A stretch of 64,000 bases of DNA, from contig NZ_JAABLQ010000001.1 of NCBI RefSeq assembly GCF_009915765.1, positions 1 to 64,000 on the forward strand, in the 5' to 3' direction. The stretch is from Pannonibacter sp. XCT-53 (GTDB lineage Bacteria > Pseudomonadota > Alphaproteobacteria > Rhizobiales > Stappiaceae). Positions 7,715 to 16,321 of the stretch are shown here, one piece after another (position 1 is the first letter of the stretch; each line of letters begins with the position of its first letter). Both the position numbers and the translations under genes were made by a program. A model generated the notes under the pieces. That model ran no database searches. It was not told where the DNA came from and was given only the letters and a program-made list of their open reading frames with translations.

Positions 7715-9866
7715 CTGGGAACATAGTATCGCCGGGGCTTGCGGAGCGTGAAAGCATGCCTTCCGCGGCGATAACCTCTTCATGTGATCCAAGGGAGTTC
7801 AATGCTGCCCGAACCCGGTCCAGCTTCATATCCGTCGGGGTTTGGGTATCCCATGCTGAGTGGAGATTCCAGATAGCCATCCTGACCTGATGACCAAATA
7901 CGATACACCGGATGTCTCCGGCTGTCGGCTTCAGGCCCGCAATCTTGAGTTGCGCTAGGTCATCGCGCACGATCCGGTTGAGCTCGAGTTGGCTCTGGAA
8001 GAGCTGACGGTCAACAGGCGTATCGCGACGCCTGCACACGAACACCGTATCGACGATTGAGGAGCCTGTTCCCTGAATGTGAATCGACCCACCCATCTCG
8101 GCGGGGCATGGAAGGCTTGCAGTGCACACCAATCCCGCGTCGAGAATGGCGACGGCGATCGACAGATAGGCTTCAAGTTTGTTGTGGTGGTAGGTGAAGG
8201 CGAGTGGTGCGCCAGGTTTCAAGGCTCTCGCCATTGCAGAGTAGACCTTGGCCATGCCTTCCGTGAAGTGCGTGAGCCCACGGCCCTCCGTCAGGTTCAC
8301 TGTCAGTTCTTCACTTGCCCGAGTGCTCGCGCGCGCAAACCCTTCTACGTCCGTGCCGACTAGACGCCGCAGCCAGACGTAGCAGAAATCCATCAGTTCC
8401 GCATACTGAACATTTCCGAAGTATGGCGGGTCGGTGAATACTGCATCCAGACTTTCCGGCGGAAGCTCTACTTCTGTGGCGCTGGCACAACGGATGCTGA
8501 TGGCTCGCCCACGTGACCCTGGTCGGCTTTCGCCGATCCATTCTCCGGTGATGGGAACGCGGATTTTCTTGCCTTTCCTGTGCTGCACTTCAAAAGGCTC
8601 ATCGCAGTACGCCTTGGCCTTTGCGTACTTGTCGATGATGTTTATCCATCCACCGGAACCAACGGTGCCACCGGAATCGTTCACCACGCCCAAGAGATTC
8701 GACTCACAGACTACGAGCCCCACTGGGAAGCCGTGGACCGAGAACACATCGAGTGACTTCAGTGCCATCGTGTCATACCGGCAAAGCATGTTCTGATAGC
8801 GCAGGAGATCGGAAAGGTTCGTCGCCAGTGCGTGCTTGATCCGCAAGTCGTTTTGGCTTGCGATCAATTGACAGCTGAGCTCCAGGCCCAGCAGCTGGCG
8901 CGCATTGAAGAGTTCGCGGTATTGCGTGTAACCCCACCGATGCAGGCGATCCGTCTCGTCGCCCGCCGGGATCTCATCCGTCGGGATAAATCCGCCTTTA
9001 ACGTTATCAAGCATCGTCTTGGCGCGCGCGGCTCTCTCCAAGTCCTTCGCGTCTGGCTTTTTGAAAAACCGGCCCTTGTGGTCCTTCTTGCGTGACGGAT
9101 TGAAGTACTCAATCGCGAAAAGACGGTGCCCAAGCGGCCCTTGATTGTTCTTTGGAAACTTGGCCTTCGATCCGCATTTGGGGCAGGCGCACGAGCCACG
9201 TTTTGCTGGTCCTGCGAGGGTCAGCTCGGACCTGCAGGCCAGGCAATATCCCAAGTCCTCCGTGTTCTCGACTTCATTCAGTTCGCCGCAACACCCGCAC
9301 ACCAGCACGTTCTTGGGGTGACGCGCGTCTTCGGAAATTCGGTAGCCAGGAAACAGGTCCACTTCATGCCCGCAGGATTCGCAGGATGTTGTCTTCACCC
9401 AAAGGAAGTACTTTACGGGGACGTCTCTATCCCCATAGATCGGGCAATCTGTTCGGTAGAGATCGCCGAGATCGGCCGCTAATCGCTCAACCAAGCCATT
9501 CGCGGCCGCTCGGTAGGCATCGAGGTCGAGATGCTCTATTTCTTCCCGAACGATCCATGCCGACATCGGGTTGATGTCAAACCCTTGAACGTCGCAACCT
9601 AATCTGTTCGCTTCCAGAAGTGGAGTTCCGCCTCCCATGAATGGATCTGCGACCGACTTGCCAGCAAAATCATGGCCGTCAAAATAACTCTCGTCGAGCC
9701 TTTTGTCGCAGAACTCGGATAGGAGAAGACCACGAAAGAGCGTTCCTGGACGGCGCGCAAACCACTTATGAACCGCGATGATCGGTCGGTAGTTTTGCTG
9801 GATCTGCTTTTCCTTCAGGGCGAGGGACGCGATCAGCGGGATGTCATAACGGCTTTCAATGGTCAT
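7680..9866 (-). CDS. DUF1156-type DNA adenine methyltransferase with zinc ribbons
   Basis: The 728-residue product opens with the DUF1156 signature: PLIASLALKEKQI at residues 10-22 and HKWFARRPG at 33-41. A SAM-binding motif, DPFMGGGT, lies at 74-81 and the catalytic TDPPY at 478-482, as in N6-adenine methylases. Between them is an insert with several CxxC pairs (CESC 162-165, CGCC 190-193, CLAC 208-211, CPKC 228-231), probably zinc ribbons for target recognition. The ATG at 9866 is chosen because DUF1156 homology begins there. DUF1156 methylases are recurrent parts of antiphage loci; here it overlaps a nuclease gene. The 170 bp upstream are AT-rich and probably hold the cassette's own promoter. 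Confidence 0.88.
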   Translation of the reverse strand: MTIESRYDIPLIASLALKEKQIQQNYRPIIAVHKWFARRPGTLFRGLLLSEFCDKRLDESYFDGHDFAGKSVADPFMGGGTPLLEANRLGCDVQGFDINPMSAWIVREEIEHLDLDAYRAAANGLVERLAADLGDLYRTDCPIYGDRDVPVKYFLWVKTTSCESCGHEVDLFPGYRISEDARHPKNVLVCGCCGELNEVENTEDLGYCLACRSELTLAGPAKRGSCACPKCGSKAKFPKNNQGPLGHRLFAIEYFNPSRKKDHKGRFFKKPDAKDLERAARAKTMLDNVKGGFIPTDEIPAGDETDRLHRWGYTQYRELFNARQLLGLELSCQLIASQNDLRIKHALATNLSDLLRYQNMLCRYDTMALKSLDVFSVHGFPVGLVVCESNLLGVVNDSGGTVGSGGWINIIDKYAKAKAYCDEPFEVQHRKGKKIRVPITGEWIGESRPGSRGRAISIRCASATEVELPPESLDAVFTDPPYFGNVQYAELMDFCYVWLRRLVGTDVEGFARASTRASEELTVNLTEGRGLTHFTEGMAKVYSAMARALKPGAPLAFTYHHNKLEAYLSIAVAILDAGLVCTASLPCPAEMGGSIHIQGTGSSIVDTVFVCRRRDTPVDRQLFQSQLELNRIVRDDLAQLKIAGLKPTAGDIRCIVFGHQVRMAIWNLHSAWDTQTPTDMKLDRVRAALNSLGSHEEVIAAEGMLSRSASPGDTMFPDEKDDRDAVAF

Positions 9867-10038
9867 GATGCTGTCTATCTGGTTTGGGAAGGTCAGACTA
9901 CTACATTTAGAGAAACAAACAAAGAACATACTCCCCGTTCCACTATAGAACAGACCGTCGCCGAGCCGCACAGGAGGCAGGATCTTTTTGCTGCTTGCCG
10001 GATCCCAGTCTGCAAGTGTCGGGGCGTTTCCCGAAGGT

Positions 10039-11838
10039 CTACGTCATCCAGACCGAACGTACCACTCTCCTTGTCTCGTTCGATCGCACCGTTGCCTTCC
10101 CCGTCAGCGCCTCAGCCTCCTCGTTCAACCGCATCCCCATGCTGATCAGCCCGTGCAGGGCGGCGTGGGCGTAGACGAAGGTGTCCAGTGCCTCGTTGCG
10201 TTCGCCGTCGCGCTTGGGTTGCCATGAGCGGATGGGGCGGCCCTTCTCGAAGCGGGTGACGACGCGTTCGGCGGTTAGTTGGCGGAAGTAGTCGGCGTCG
10301 AGGCGGCGGGGGAAGTGGATGGCGCCGGGGCCGGGTTCGGTCAGTTTCAGGCGCGCGTAGACGGCGTCCTTCACCGCGTCGACGCCGACGATGAAGAGCG
10401 GGATCTTGCCCTTGTTGGTGCGGGTCGGGCGGCGCGGCCAGACCGGGATGCCCGGGCCACCGCGGCCCTTGATCGCCCAGACGCGGCGGGCGAGGCGGGT
10501 GCGACAGAACTCATAGGCCATCTTGGTGTGGTGGCCGCCGGTATCCACTGCCACGGCGCGCACCGGCAGTTCGCCCCAGGTGCCGTTCAGCACGCCATCG
10601 AGATCGGACCACAGGCGCGGCCCGGACGGGTCGCCCCAGAGCACGCGATAGTCGGTGACCCATGCCTCCTCGTCGCGGCCCCAGCCGACGATCTGCACCT
10701 CGATCCGGTCGCCCTGCACATCTACGCCCGCCGTCAGCACGGCTACGCCGGGGGCGAGGTCGCTGCCCCAATCCTCGCGCCGGGCCATGAGGGGATCGAC
10801 CGGAACGGTGTCGCCCGCCTGGTCCTCCCAGGACTCGCCCAGCTTGGTGTTGACCCACACCTGCAGGCGGGCGGGATCCTTGACCACGCGGGCGTGCTCC
10901 TGCGCGATCTCCGCCCATGTCTCCCATGGCGAATAGAGCGACGACAGGTGGAACCCTGCGGTGCGGCCGTCGCCCGGCGCAGTCGGACGCCATTCGCCAG
11001 CGGCCAAAAGGCGGGGCTTGTCGTGTTCGTGGTGAACGCCGCCGCAGGCATCGCAGACCAGATAGGCGGCGTCGCGCTTCCCCTCGGGCCACCGGATGCG
11101 CGCCCAGGTGATCGGGGCCATGTCACCGCAGTGCTGGCAGGGGACATGGAAATACCGCTGGTCGCTGTCGAGGAAGGCCGCCTCGATGCGGGAATGGCCT
11201 TTCAGAGTGGGCGTCGAGACCATGTAGATCTTGCGCCGCCCCCGGAAGGTGGTGGTGCGCTGGATGGCCAGATCGACGGGATCGCCCTCGCCGTCGGCAT
11301 CGCCGGGATAGCCGTCCACCTCGTCGAGGAACAGATACCGCACCGGGGTTGACCTCAGCCCTACCGCGCTGTTCGCGCCCGTCATCACCAGCTGGCCGCC
11401 GGGGAAGGATTTGCGGAACAGGCTGTTCCCGGCATCCCGCGACCTCGGGGCCGAGACCAGATCGCGCAGGGCAGGGGTGGCCTCGAACAGCGGGTCGATC
11501 CGCACGGTGGTGTTGCGCCGCACCATGTCAAGCGAGGGCATGACCAGCATGGCGATGCCGGGCGCGTTCTGGATGATGTAGCCGAGCCAATTCAGCCCGG
11601 CCTCGGACCCGCCGGTCTGCGCGCCCTTCATCAGCACGACCCGTTCATAGGGACTGGAGGTGGACAGGGCGTCCATCACCGCCCGCAGATAAGGCGTGCG
11701 GTCGGTTCGCCAGCGGCCTGGTTCGGCGGAGGTCGGCGGCAGGATGCGATGCCGGTCGGCCCAGTCCGAGACGGGGATCGGCGGTTCGGGGCGGATGCCG
11801 CGTCGCCAGGCAAGGTCGATGTCAGGCACCATCGCCAA
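10039..11838 (-). CDS. terL: Terminase large subunit, GpA family
   Basis: The 599-residue product is a lambda gpA-type packaging motor with ATPase and nuclease activity. Visible features are the Walker A-like LMKGAQTGGSE (69-79), the Walker B-like YLFLDEVD, the coupling-motif-like VSTPTLKG, and a pair of Cys motifs (CQHC and CDAC) found in this family. The C terminus looks normal (LNEEAEAL followed by a basic tail), so the neighbouring defence cassette did not truncate it. Its start overlaps the terS stop by 17 bp. Confidence 0.95.
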   Translation of the reverse strand: MAMVPDIDLAWRRGIRPEPPIPVSDWADRHRILPPTSAEPGRWRTDRTPYLRAVMDALSTSSPYERVVLMKGAQTGGSEAGLNWLGYIIQNAPGIAMLVMPSLDMVRRNTTVRIDPLFEATPALRDLVSAPRSRDAGNSLFRKSFPGGQLVMTGANSAVGLRSTPVRYLFLDEVDGYPGDADGEGDPVDLAIQRTTTFRGRRKIYMVSTPTLKGHSRIEAAFLDSDQRYFHVPCQHCGDMAPITWARIRWPEGKRDAAYLVCDACGGVHHEHDKPRLLAAGEWRPTAPGDGRTAGFHLSSLYSPWETWAEIAQEHARVVKDPARLQVWVNTKLGESWEDQAGDTVPVDPLMARREDWGSDLAPGVAVLTAGVDVQGDRIEVQIVGWGRDEEAWVTDYRVLWGDPSGPRLWSDLDGVLNGTWGELPVRAVAVDTGGHHTKMAYEFCRTRLARRVWAIKGRGGPGIPVWPRRPTRTNKGKIPLFIVGVDAVKDAVYARLKLTEPGPGAIHFPRRLDADYFRQLTAERVVTRFEKGRPIRSWQPKRDGERNEALDTFVYAHAALHGLISMGMRLNEEAEALTGKATVRSNETRRVVRSVWMT

Positions 11839-12334
11839 AACTCCCCAAGGGCAGGTCGGCCAGGTGTTCCAGATGCTCGCGCATCATCCGGTCCAGCGCG
11901 GCAAAGGTGGCACGGGGATCAGCTCCTACCTCGGCGGCCAGCAGCGGGGCGGTGCGCTGGACCCACGCCATATGCGCGTCGCGTTCGGCACGCGCGCGGG
12001 CGAAGACGGTGCGGGTGGCGGCGGCGGTTTCGACCAGCAGGCCCTGTTCCTTCTCGAAGGCCAGCTTGGCACGCTGGACCTTCACGATCTCATGCAGCCG
12101 CTTGGCTTCGGCCAGCGTGGTCGAGACGCGGGCAGGGGCGGCGAAGGCACCACCCTTGTTGCGGCGGGCAGGGTCAAGGTTGTCCTCGATCCAGGCAAGG
12201 CCCACCGCCACGTCGATCTGCCCGTCCGCGCGCACCGGCAGGCCCTCGGCCACCAGTTGCGAGATGCGGCCCTTGGTCAGCCCGACGCGGGCGGCGAAGG
12301 CAGTCTTGGTCTCATGGCTGTCGAGTTTAGTCAT
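11822..12334 (-). CDS. terS: Terminase small subunit, Nu1-like
   Basis: The 170-residue product has an N-terminal winged HTH (KTAFAARVGLTKGRISQLVA) that would bind the packaging site, followed by a long helix with KRLHEIVKVQRAKLAFEKEQ typical of Nu1-like small subunits. The ATG at 12334 is preferred to an upstream ATG at 12361 because the HTH sits at the usual distance from it. It directly precedes terL and follows the iteron region. In satellites, a dedicated small terminase is what directs packaging to the satellite genome. Confidence 0.88.
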   Translation of the reverse strand: MTKLDSHETKTAFAARVGLTKGRISQLVAEGLPVRADGQIDVAVGLAWIEDNLDPARRNKGGAFAAPARVSTTLAEAKRLHEIVKVQRAKLAFEKEQGLLVETAAATRTVFARARAERDAHMAWVQRTAPLLAAEVGADPRATFAALDRMMREHLEHLADLPLGSFGDGA

Positions 12335-12463
12335 ATCCGCCCCCTGACGCTGGCGGGCCAATGCGCTGCGCTCCCCCGCATAGGAATTGGCCCGGGAGGA
12401 ACCGCCGCTTTCCCGATCCTTCCCGATGGATGCCCCTCAGACCAGCCAGCGGGGCGCGGCGCA

Positions 12464-12687
12464 TGACGCAAGAATGACGCAGGAATGACGGGTTTCGGGG
12501 CGTAAGTCTTTGATAGTGTTGAGATGACGCACCTGCCCGGGGAACATTTTATATAGGGGGTAATCTGTATCCCCAGCGTTGGGTTGTTTTCCCCCTCTAT
12601 CAAAAAGGTTGAAGCCAAGTGCGTCATCTCAACACTATCAATGGGTTGCGCGCCAAAGTCCGTCATTCTTGCGTCACCACTGCGTCA
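12464..12687. repeat. Symmetric iteron array, putative replication origin
   Basis: TGACGCA heptamers occur at 12464, 12475 and 12525 on the plus strand, and as TGCGTCA at 12620, 12670 and 12681. Spacings are 11 and 50 bp on the left and 50 and 11 bp on the right, an exact mirror image. TGACG/CGTCA at 12486 and 12661 fit the same symmetry. The centre is AT-rich (TTTATATAG at 12548-12556). Iterons around an AT-rich core just downstream of a primase-helicase gene resemble the origin of phage satellites. A regulatory role for the packaging operon, which starts at 12334, is an alternative. Confidence 0.65.
12510..12641. repeat. 23-bp perfect inverted repeat inside the iteron region
   Basis: The arms at 12510-12532 and 12619-12641 are perfect reverse complements over 23 bp with an 86-bp spacer. 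Each arm contains one iteron heptamer. Such long arms could bind a dimeric initiator or extrude a cruciform. Confidence 0.85.
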
Positions 12688-15118
12688 CTGTGATGCCGAG
12701 GAAGAACCGGCCTGAGCTGGTGCGCTTGTGCTGGATCCCGGCCACCTGCGCCTGGACGCGCTGCACGAAGCCGTTGATCGCGGGGATCTTCTCGGGCTTG
12801 AACCCCTCGGCCTGCGCCCAGTTCTGGAACCTGAGGTTCGCATCGCGGGTGGCGAGCATCGGGCCGCCGTTCACGATGGGCACGACCTTCACGCAGGCGT
12901 CGATCCAGGCCAGCACCGGGTCTTCGCCCAGCACCCACTCGATCAGCGCCTCGCGGCAGCTTTCAGGGATGGCGAAGTTGCGCTGACGGATCAGCCGCGA
13001 CGCACCTTCGACCGCCCATGCCAGCAGGAGGTCGGCTTCCTCGGAGGCGATGCGCTTGCCGATATCCTCGATCCGTTCTTCGAGGGGGATGGTGCGAGTG
13101 AAGGGGATCAAGAGCAGGCGGCGCTGCACGCCCCGGTCCACGCCGCCTTTGAAGCTGGGCAACTGGTTCGCGGCGAACAGGTTCTGCGCCACCGAGCGGA
13201 ACTCGACCCTGCTCTTGTAAACGTCGCGCCCCTCGATCGGCTCGCCGGTGACGACGGATTTGAAGATGTTGGAGGCGATGGCTTCCGGCGACAATTCGTC
13301 GGAGGCGTTCAGGAGTTTGCCGACGAGGCCGGTGACATGCCGCTCGTCGCCCATCTTGGCGGCAGGGATGCAGCAGATGGCGCTGGCGGGCAAGAGGCCG
13401 CGCGCGAGATCGAGGATCTGGCTCTTGCCATTCTCGGCGGTCTTGCCGTGCAGCACGACGGCGCGGGGTTGCACGAGGCGCGTGGCATAGCCCAGCGCGG
13501 CCGATCCGCAGACCTCGGCCAGCAGGTCGCATTTCGCCTGAGCGTCTGGATCGCCCTTGAAGCTGCCGGTCAGCAGGCGGCGCAGCATCGAGCCTTCGGG
13601 CGGGATGCCGGAGGTGCCGGGGGTCCAACAGCCGGGCAGGGTGTGGCGGCAGCGGTGATTGCGGTGATGCGGTTCCAGATGCGGCGTGCCGGTCGCATCG
13701 AAGCGCAGGAAGCCCGAAGCGCAGTTGATGCCAGCGGGCGGCGTGTCGAAGAAGCCGGGCTCGGCGCAGAGGGCGGCACATTCGTTCAGGACGGAATTGA
13801 CGCGGGTCTGGGTCAGCTTGACGTTCGAAGGCTCGCCTGCGGGGGTCTCGAAGCTCGCGCCGTCATAGGTGTGGACAGGCAAGCGCAATTCGTGGGCCGG
13901 GATTGCCTCCCAATGGGTGCCGATGTAACGCCAGAACTCGCCTTCGGCATGAACGATGCGGCCGTGGCGTTCGGTCAGATCCTCGCGCACGCGCTTCGCG
14001 ATTTCCACGTCCGACCCGATATAGAGGCGCTTGCGGCCTGTGTCGGCCTGGTCCGGGCGGAACAGGTCAGCCCCGGCGATCCGGTTGCGAACGGCCTCCT
14101 CGCCCTCGCGCAACAGCACGTCGTTGAAGTCCTGATCCTCGGGCGGGGTGGCGATCATCACCGTCAGCCCGCGCAGGGCGAGGGCGGTGGCAGCGCGGGT
14201 GATCATCCCTTCGGCCTTGCTGCCCGGCGCGTCGCCATCGCGGGCGATGATCACCGTGGCCTTCTCGGGGACGGGCGCGCGGCCGATGTTCGAGATGCCG
14301 AGGCAGGCCCAGACCTCCTGACCGGTGGCCTGCCAGACCGACAGCGCGGTTTCGACACCCTCGCAGAGCACCAGCGGTTCCCGCCCCGGCAGGCGCACGG
14401 CGGACCGTTCGCCCCAGCCTTCGACGGCCTTGTTGGTGCGCTTGACCGGATTGACCGGGGCCTTCTTGCCCTCGCCCGTCAGATAGACCTGCTGGATCGC
14501 CAGCACCTCGCCCGCCGCATCGGTCGCCAGCGCGACCATCGCGCCATAGCTGCCATAGGCGTTCCGGCGAAAGCGGATGCAGTCGGGGGGCTGAACGGCG
14601 ATCCCACGCCCTACCAGATAGGCATGGACCGGTGTGCCATTTGGAACCTCGGTCTGGCGCACGATTTCGGCGACCTTGGTGGCGCGTTCCGCATCGGTCA
14701 ATTCGACAGGCTTGGCTGTGCCCGAGGCAGGGGCGGCTGCCGGTTTGGCGGTCCAGGAGGCAGGCATTTCCGCATCGCCCAGCCAGTTGCGCGCCCAGTC
14801 CCACGCAGCCTTTTCGTCCATCCTGAAGTGATGACGGACCAGTTCCGGCCCGGCGCCGCCCGTTCCGGCCTCATGGTCATACCAGCGCCCGGCGTCCTTG
14901 CCCGCGATTTCCACCGCGATGCTGCCCTTTGTCCCGAAGCGCAACTGCTGCGCGCTGGACAGCGCGCCGTTCGGGGGCCCGAGCAGTTCCACGGCAAGAT
15001 CGGCGATCCGGTCGTTCAGCAGTTCCGCCAGCCGGGCCAAAGACATGTGCCGGGACGTGCGACCTTTGCGCGTGGGCGGCACGTCGTTGAAGTCGAGCGG
15101 ATTGTCCTGAAGGGTCAT
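12674..15118 (-). CDS. Toprim-containing DNA primase / P4-type helicase
   Basis: The 814-residue product combines replication modules. Residues 25-115 resemble a phage primase N-terminal domain (RFGTKGSIAVEI, GRWYDHE). Residues 250-345 are a Toprim domain (CEGVETALS, then DGD at 294-296). Residues 370-814 are a D5/P4-type AAA+ helicase with Walker A HGKTAENGKSQ at 557-567. A single primase-helicase of this type can drive autonomous replication from a cognate origin, as in P4 and PICI satellites. Its 3' end overlaps the outer iterons. Confidence 0.92.
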   Translation of the reverse strand: MTLQDNPLDFNDVPPTRKGRTSRHMSLARLAELLNDRIADLAVELLGPPNGALSSAQQLRFGTKGSIAVEIAGKDAGRWYDHEAGTGGAGPELVRHHFRMDEKAAWDWARNWLGDAEMPASWTAKPAAAPASGTAKPVELTDAERATKVAEIVRQTEVPNGTPVHAYLVGRGIAVQPPDCIRFRRNAYGSYGAMVALATDAAGEVLAIQQVYLTGEGKKAPVNPVKRTNKAVEGWGERSAVRLPGREPLVLCEGVETALSVWQATGQEVWACLGISNIGRAPVPEKATVIIARDGDAPGSKAEGMITRAATALALRGLTVMIATPPEDQDFNDVLLREGEEAVRNRIAGADLFRPDQADTGRKRLYIGSDVEIAKRVREDLTERHGRIVHAEGEFWRYIGTHWEAIPAHELRLPVHTYDGASFETPAGEPSNVKLTQTRVNSVLNECAALCAEPGFFDTPPAGINCASGFLRFDATGTPHLEPHHRNHRCRHTLPGCWTPGTSGIPPEGSMLRRLLTGSFKGDPDAQAKCDLLAEVCGSAALGYATRLVQPRAVVLHGKTAENGKSQILDLARGLLPASAICCIPAAKMGDERHVTGLVGKLLNASDELSPEAIASNIFKSVVTGEPIEGRDVYKSRVEFRSVAQNLFAANQLPSFKGGVDRGVQRRLLLIPFTRTIPLEERIEDIGKRIASEEADLLLAWAVEGASRLIRQRNFAIPESCREALIEWVLGEDPVLAWIDACVKVVPIVNGGPMLATRDANLRFQNWAQAEGFKPEKIPAINGFVQRVQAQVAGIQHKRTSSGRFFLGITVTQW

Positions 15119-15194
15119 GGGCGGGGTCGCTATGTATCTGATGGAAGTGGAGTCCGCGACCGGATCGCGGACCTCAGGACATTTGCGGCTGCCG

Positions 15195-15455
15195 TCACTC
15201 GCCCGGGGTGAAACGCTCCTGCTGTGCGATCCAGTTCAGCAGCGTGCTTTTGCGGGCGCAGATCACCGAACCCATCTTGAAGTGCGGCATGCCCCTCGGG
15301 GCCTCGCCGGTCAGGTAGTAGACCTTGCGGCGGTGCTTCACGTCGCCGAACATGAACCTGGCGATCTCGTCTGCGCCGCGAAGGAGGTCATCGCCGAGCG
15401 TCACCTCGGATGCGGTCTGCTGAAGGTTCGCGACGGGGCCGGGGTGTTTGGTCAT
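15195..15455 (-). CDS. Excisionase-like / AlpA-like HTH DNA-binding protein
   Basis: The 86-residue product has a winged-helix DNA-binding pattern (LLRGADEIARFMFGD, a basic RRKVYYLTGE wing, then GSVICARKSTLLNWI). Small proteins of this kind in alphaproteobacterial prophages are annotated as HTH or excisionase proteins. It lies upstream of the primase and two genes from the integrase, the slot used by Xis or AlpA in integrative elements. It could bind att sites, activate the replication operon, or both. Confidence 0.7.
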   Translation of the reverse strand: MTKHPGPVANLQQTASEVTLGDDLLRGADEIARFMFGDVKHRRKVYYLTGEAPRGMPHFKMGSVICARKSTLLNWIAQQERFTPGE

Positions 15456-15470
15456 GGCTGGGTCTCCTTT

Positions 15471-16193
15471 CTAGCGCGGGGCGTCCTGCAGGAAGTGGGC
15501 GTCAAGTCCGTGGAGGCGGCGCCAAGCGGCGCGAACCTGCATGCTGATGTTGATGCTGGCGGTGCTCAGCGCGTTGGCGCGGGTCGCGATGGCCAGCTTG
15601 TAGATGCGTTCCGCGGTCGTGATCTGCGCCGGGGAGGTCATGGCCGAGAGCTTGCTGCGCCCCTCTGGACTGCCAAGCAGCCACGGCAGCATCTGGAAGG
15701 TGTCCTTCGATGTCGCGTAGCCGATGATCAGGTCGCTCTTGCCGGGGGGCGTATCGGGGAAGATGGTCGCGAAAAGCGGCGGTACCCGCAGGAACAGGAA
15801 CTTCCGGTCGATCAGGTCGAGATGCCAGTCGTCCTCTGTTGATCGGATCAGCGCGCCCGCGTCGGGTGAGATGGTCCCCGCAATCGAGCCCGTCAGAGCG
15901 GCCCATGTGCCGGGGCGTGTCTTGGCCATGGCCTCGGCCACGATGCGGATGTTCCAGGCGAAGTGTTCGCTGATCGCGGTACCGATCGAGGCGATCAGCA
16001 CATCCTCCTCGCGCCACATCCGCTTGAAGCCGCCATGCTCCTTGGGGGTTTTCTGCGCCTGAATGGCACCGGCAGCTTGCAGGACACGCAGGCTGGGCAG
16101 GGGCATCCCCGATGCCGCCACCGCTTCCGCGTCGCCATGGAAGAGCGGTTCGGGCGCTTCCGCACCGTTCCGTTCGCTGGCTGTCATTGTCAT
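15471..16193 (-). CDS. Hypothetical protein with possible N-terminal MerR-like HTH
   Basis: The 240-residue product is not a family I can name. Residues 30-75 could form a MerR-like HTH (LPSLRVLQAAGAIQAQ, GFKRMWREEDVLIASI), which would fit a regulator. The rest is mixed alpha/beta with a C-terminal helix. A second ATG two codons in has better spacing from GGAG. It is the first leftward gene and is divergent from the integrase across about 130 bp, so it may control both promoters. Confidence 0.65.
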   Translation of the reverse strand: MTMTASERNGAEAPEPLFHGDAEAVAASGMPLPSLRVLQAAGAIQAQKTPKEHGGFKRMWREEDVLIASIGTAISEHFAWNIRIVAEAMAKTRPGTWAALTGSIAGTISPDAGALIRSTEDDWHLDLIDRKFLFLRVPPLFATIFPDTPPGKSDLIIGYATSKDTFQMLPWLLGSPEGRSKLSAMTSPAQITTAERIYKLAIATRANALSTASINISMQVRAAWRRLHGLDAHFLQDAPR

Positions 16194-16321
16194 GGGCTCC
16201 GATCATGAACTAGGGCTTTACACGCGCAACAATCCGTTGCAAGTGCATCTGAGACGGTTCATATCACCAATTAACGGGCTTTGACAACTGGTCCCGTTTC
16301 TTACGCTCACGGAGGGAAATG

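Noticed and set aside
4968..9866. BREX or DISARM system.
   Set aside because: No pglZ, brxC-like ATPase, DrmA/B helicase or phospholipase-D gene is present; only a methyltransferase, a nuclease and a GmrSD-like gene are seen.
12728..15211. An 827-codon open frame on the plus strand opposite the primase gene.
   Set aside because: It is the antisense shadow of a GC-rich gene with recognised Toprim and helicase motifs; its own translation has no family-like blocks.
16281..16309. Sigma-70 promoter for the integrase from a TTGACA hexamer at 16281.
   Set aside because: No acceptable -10 hexamer lies 16-18 bp downstream, so I did not list it as a feature.
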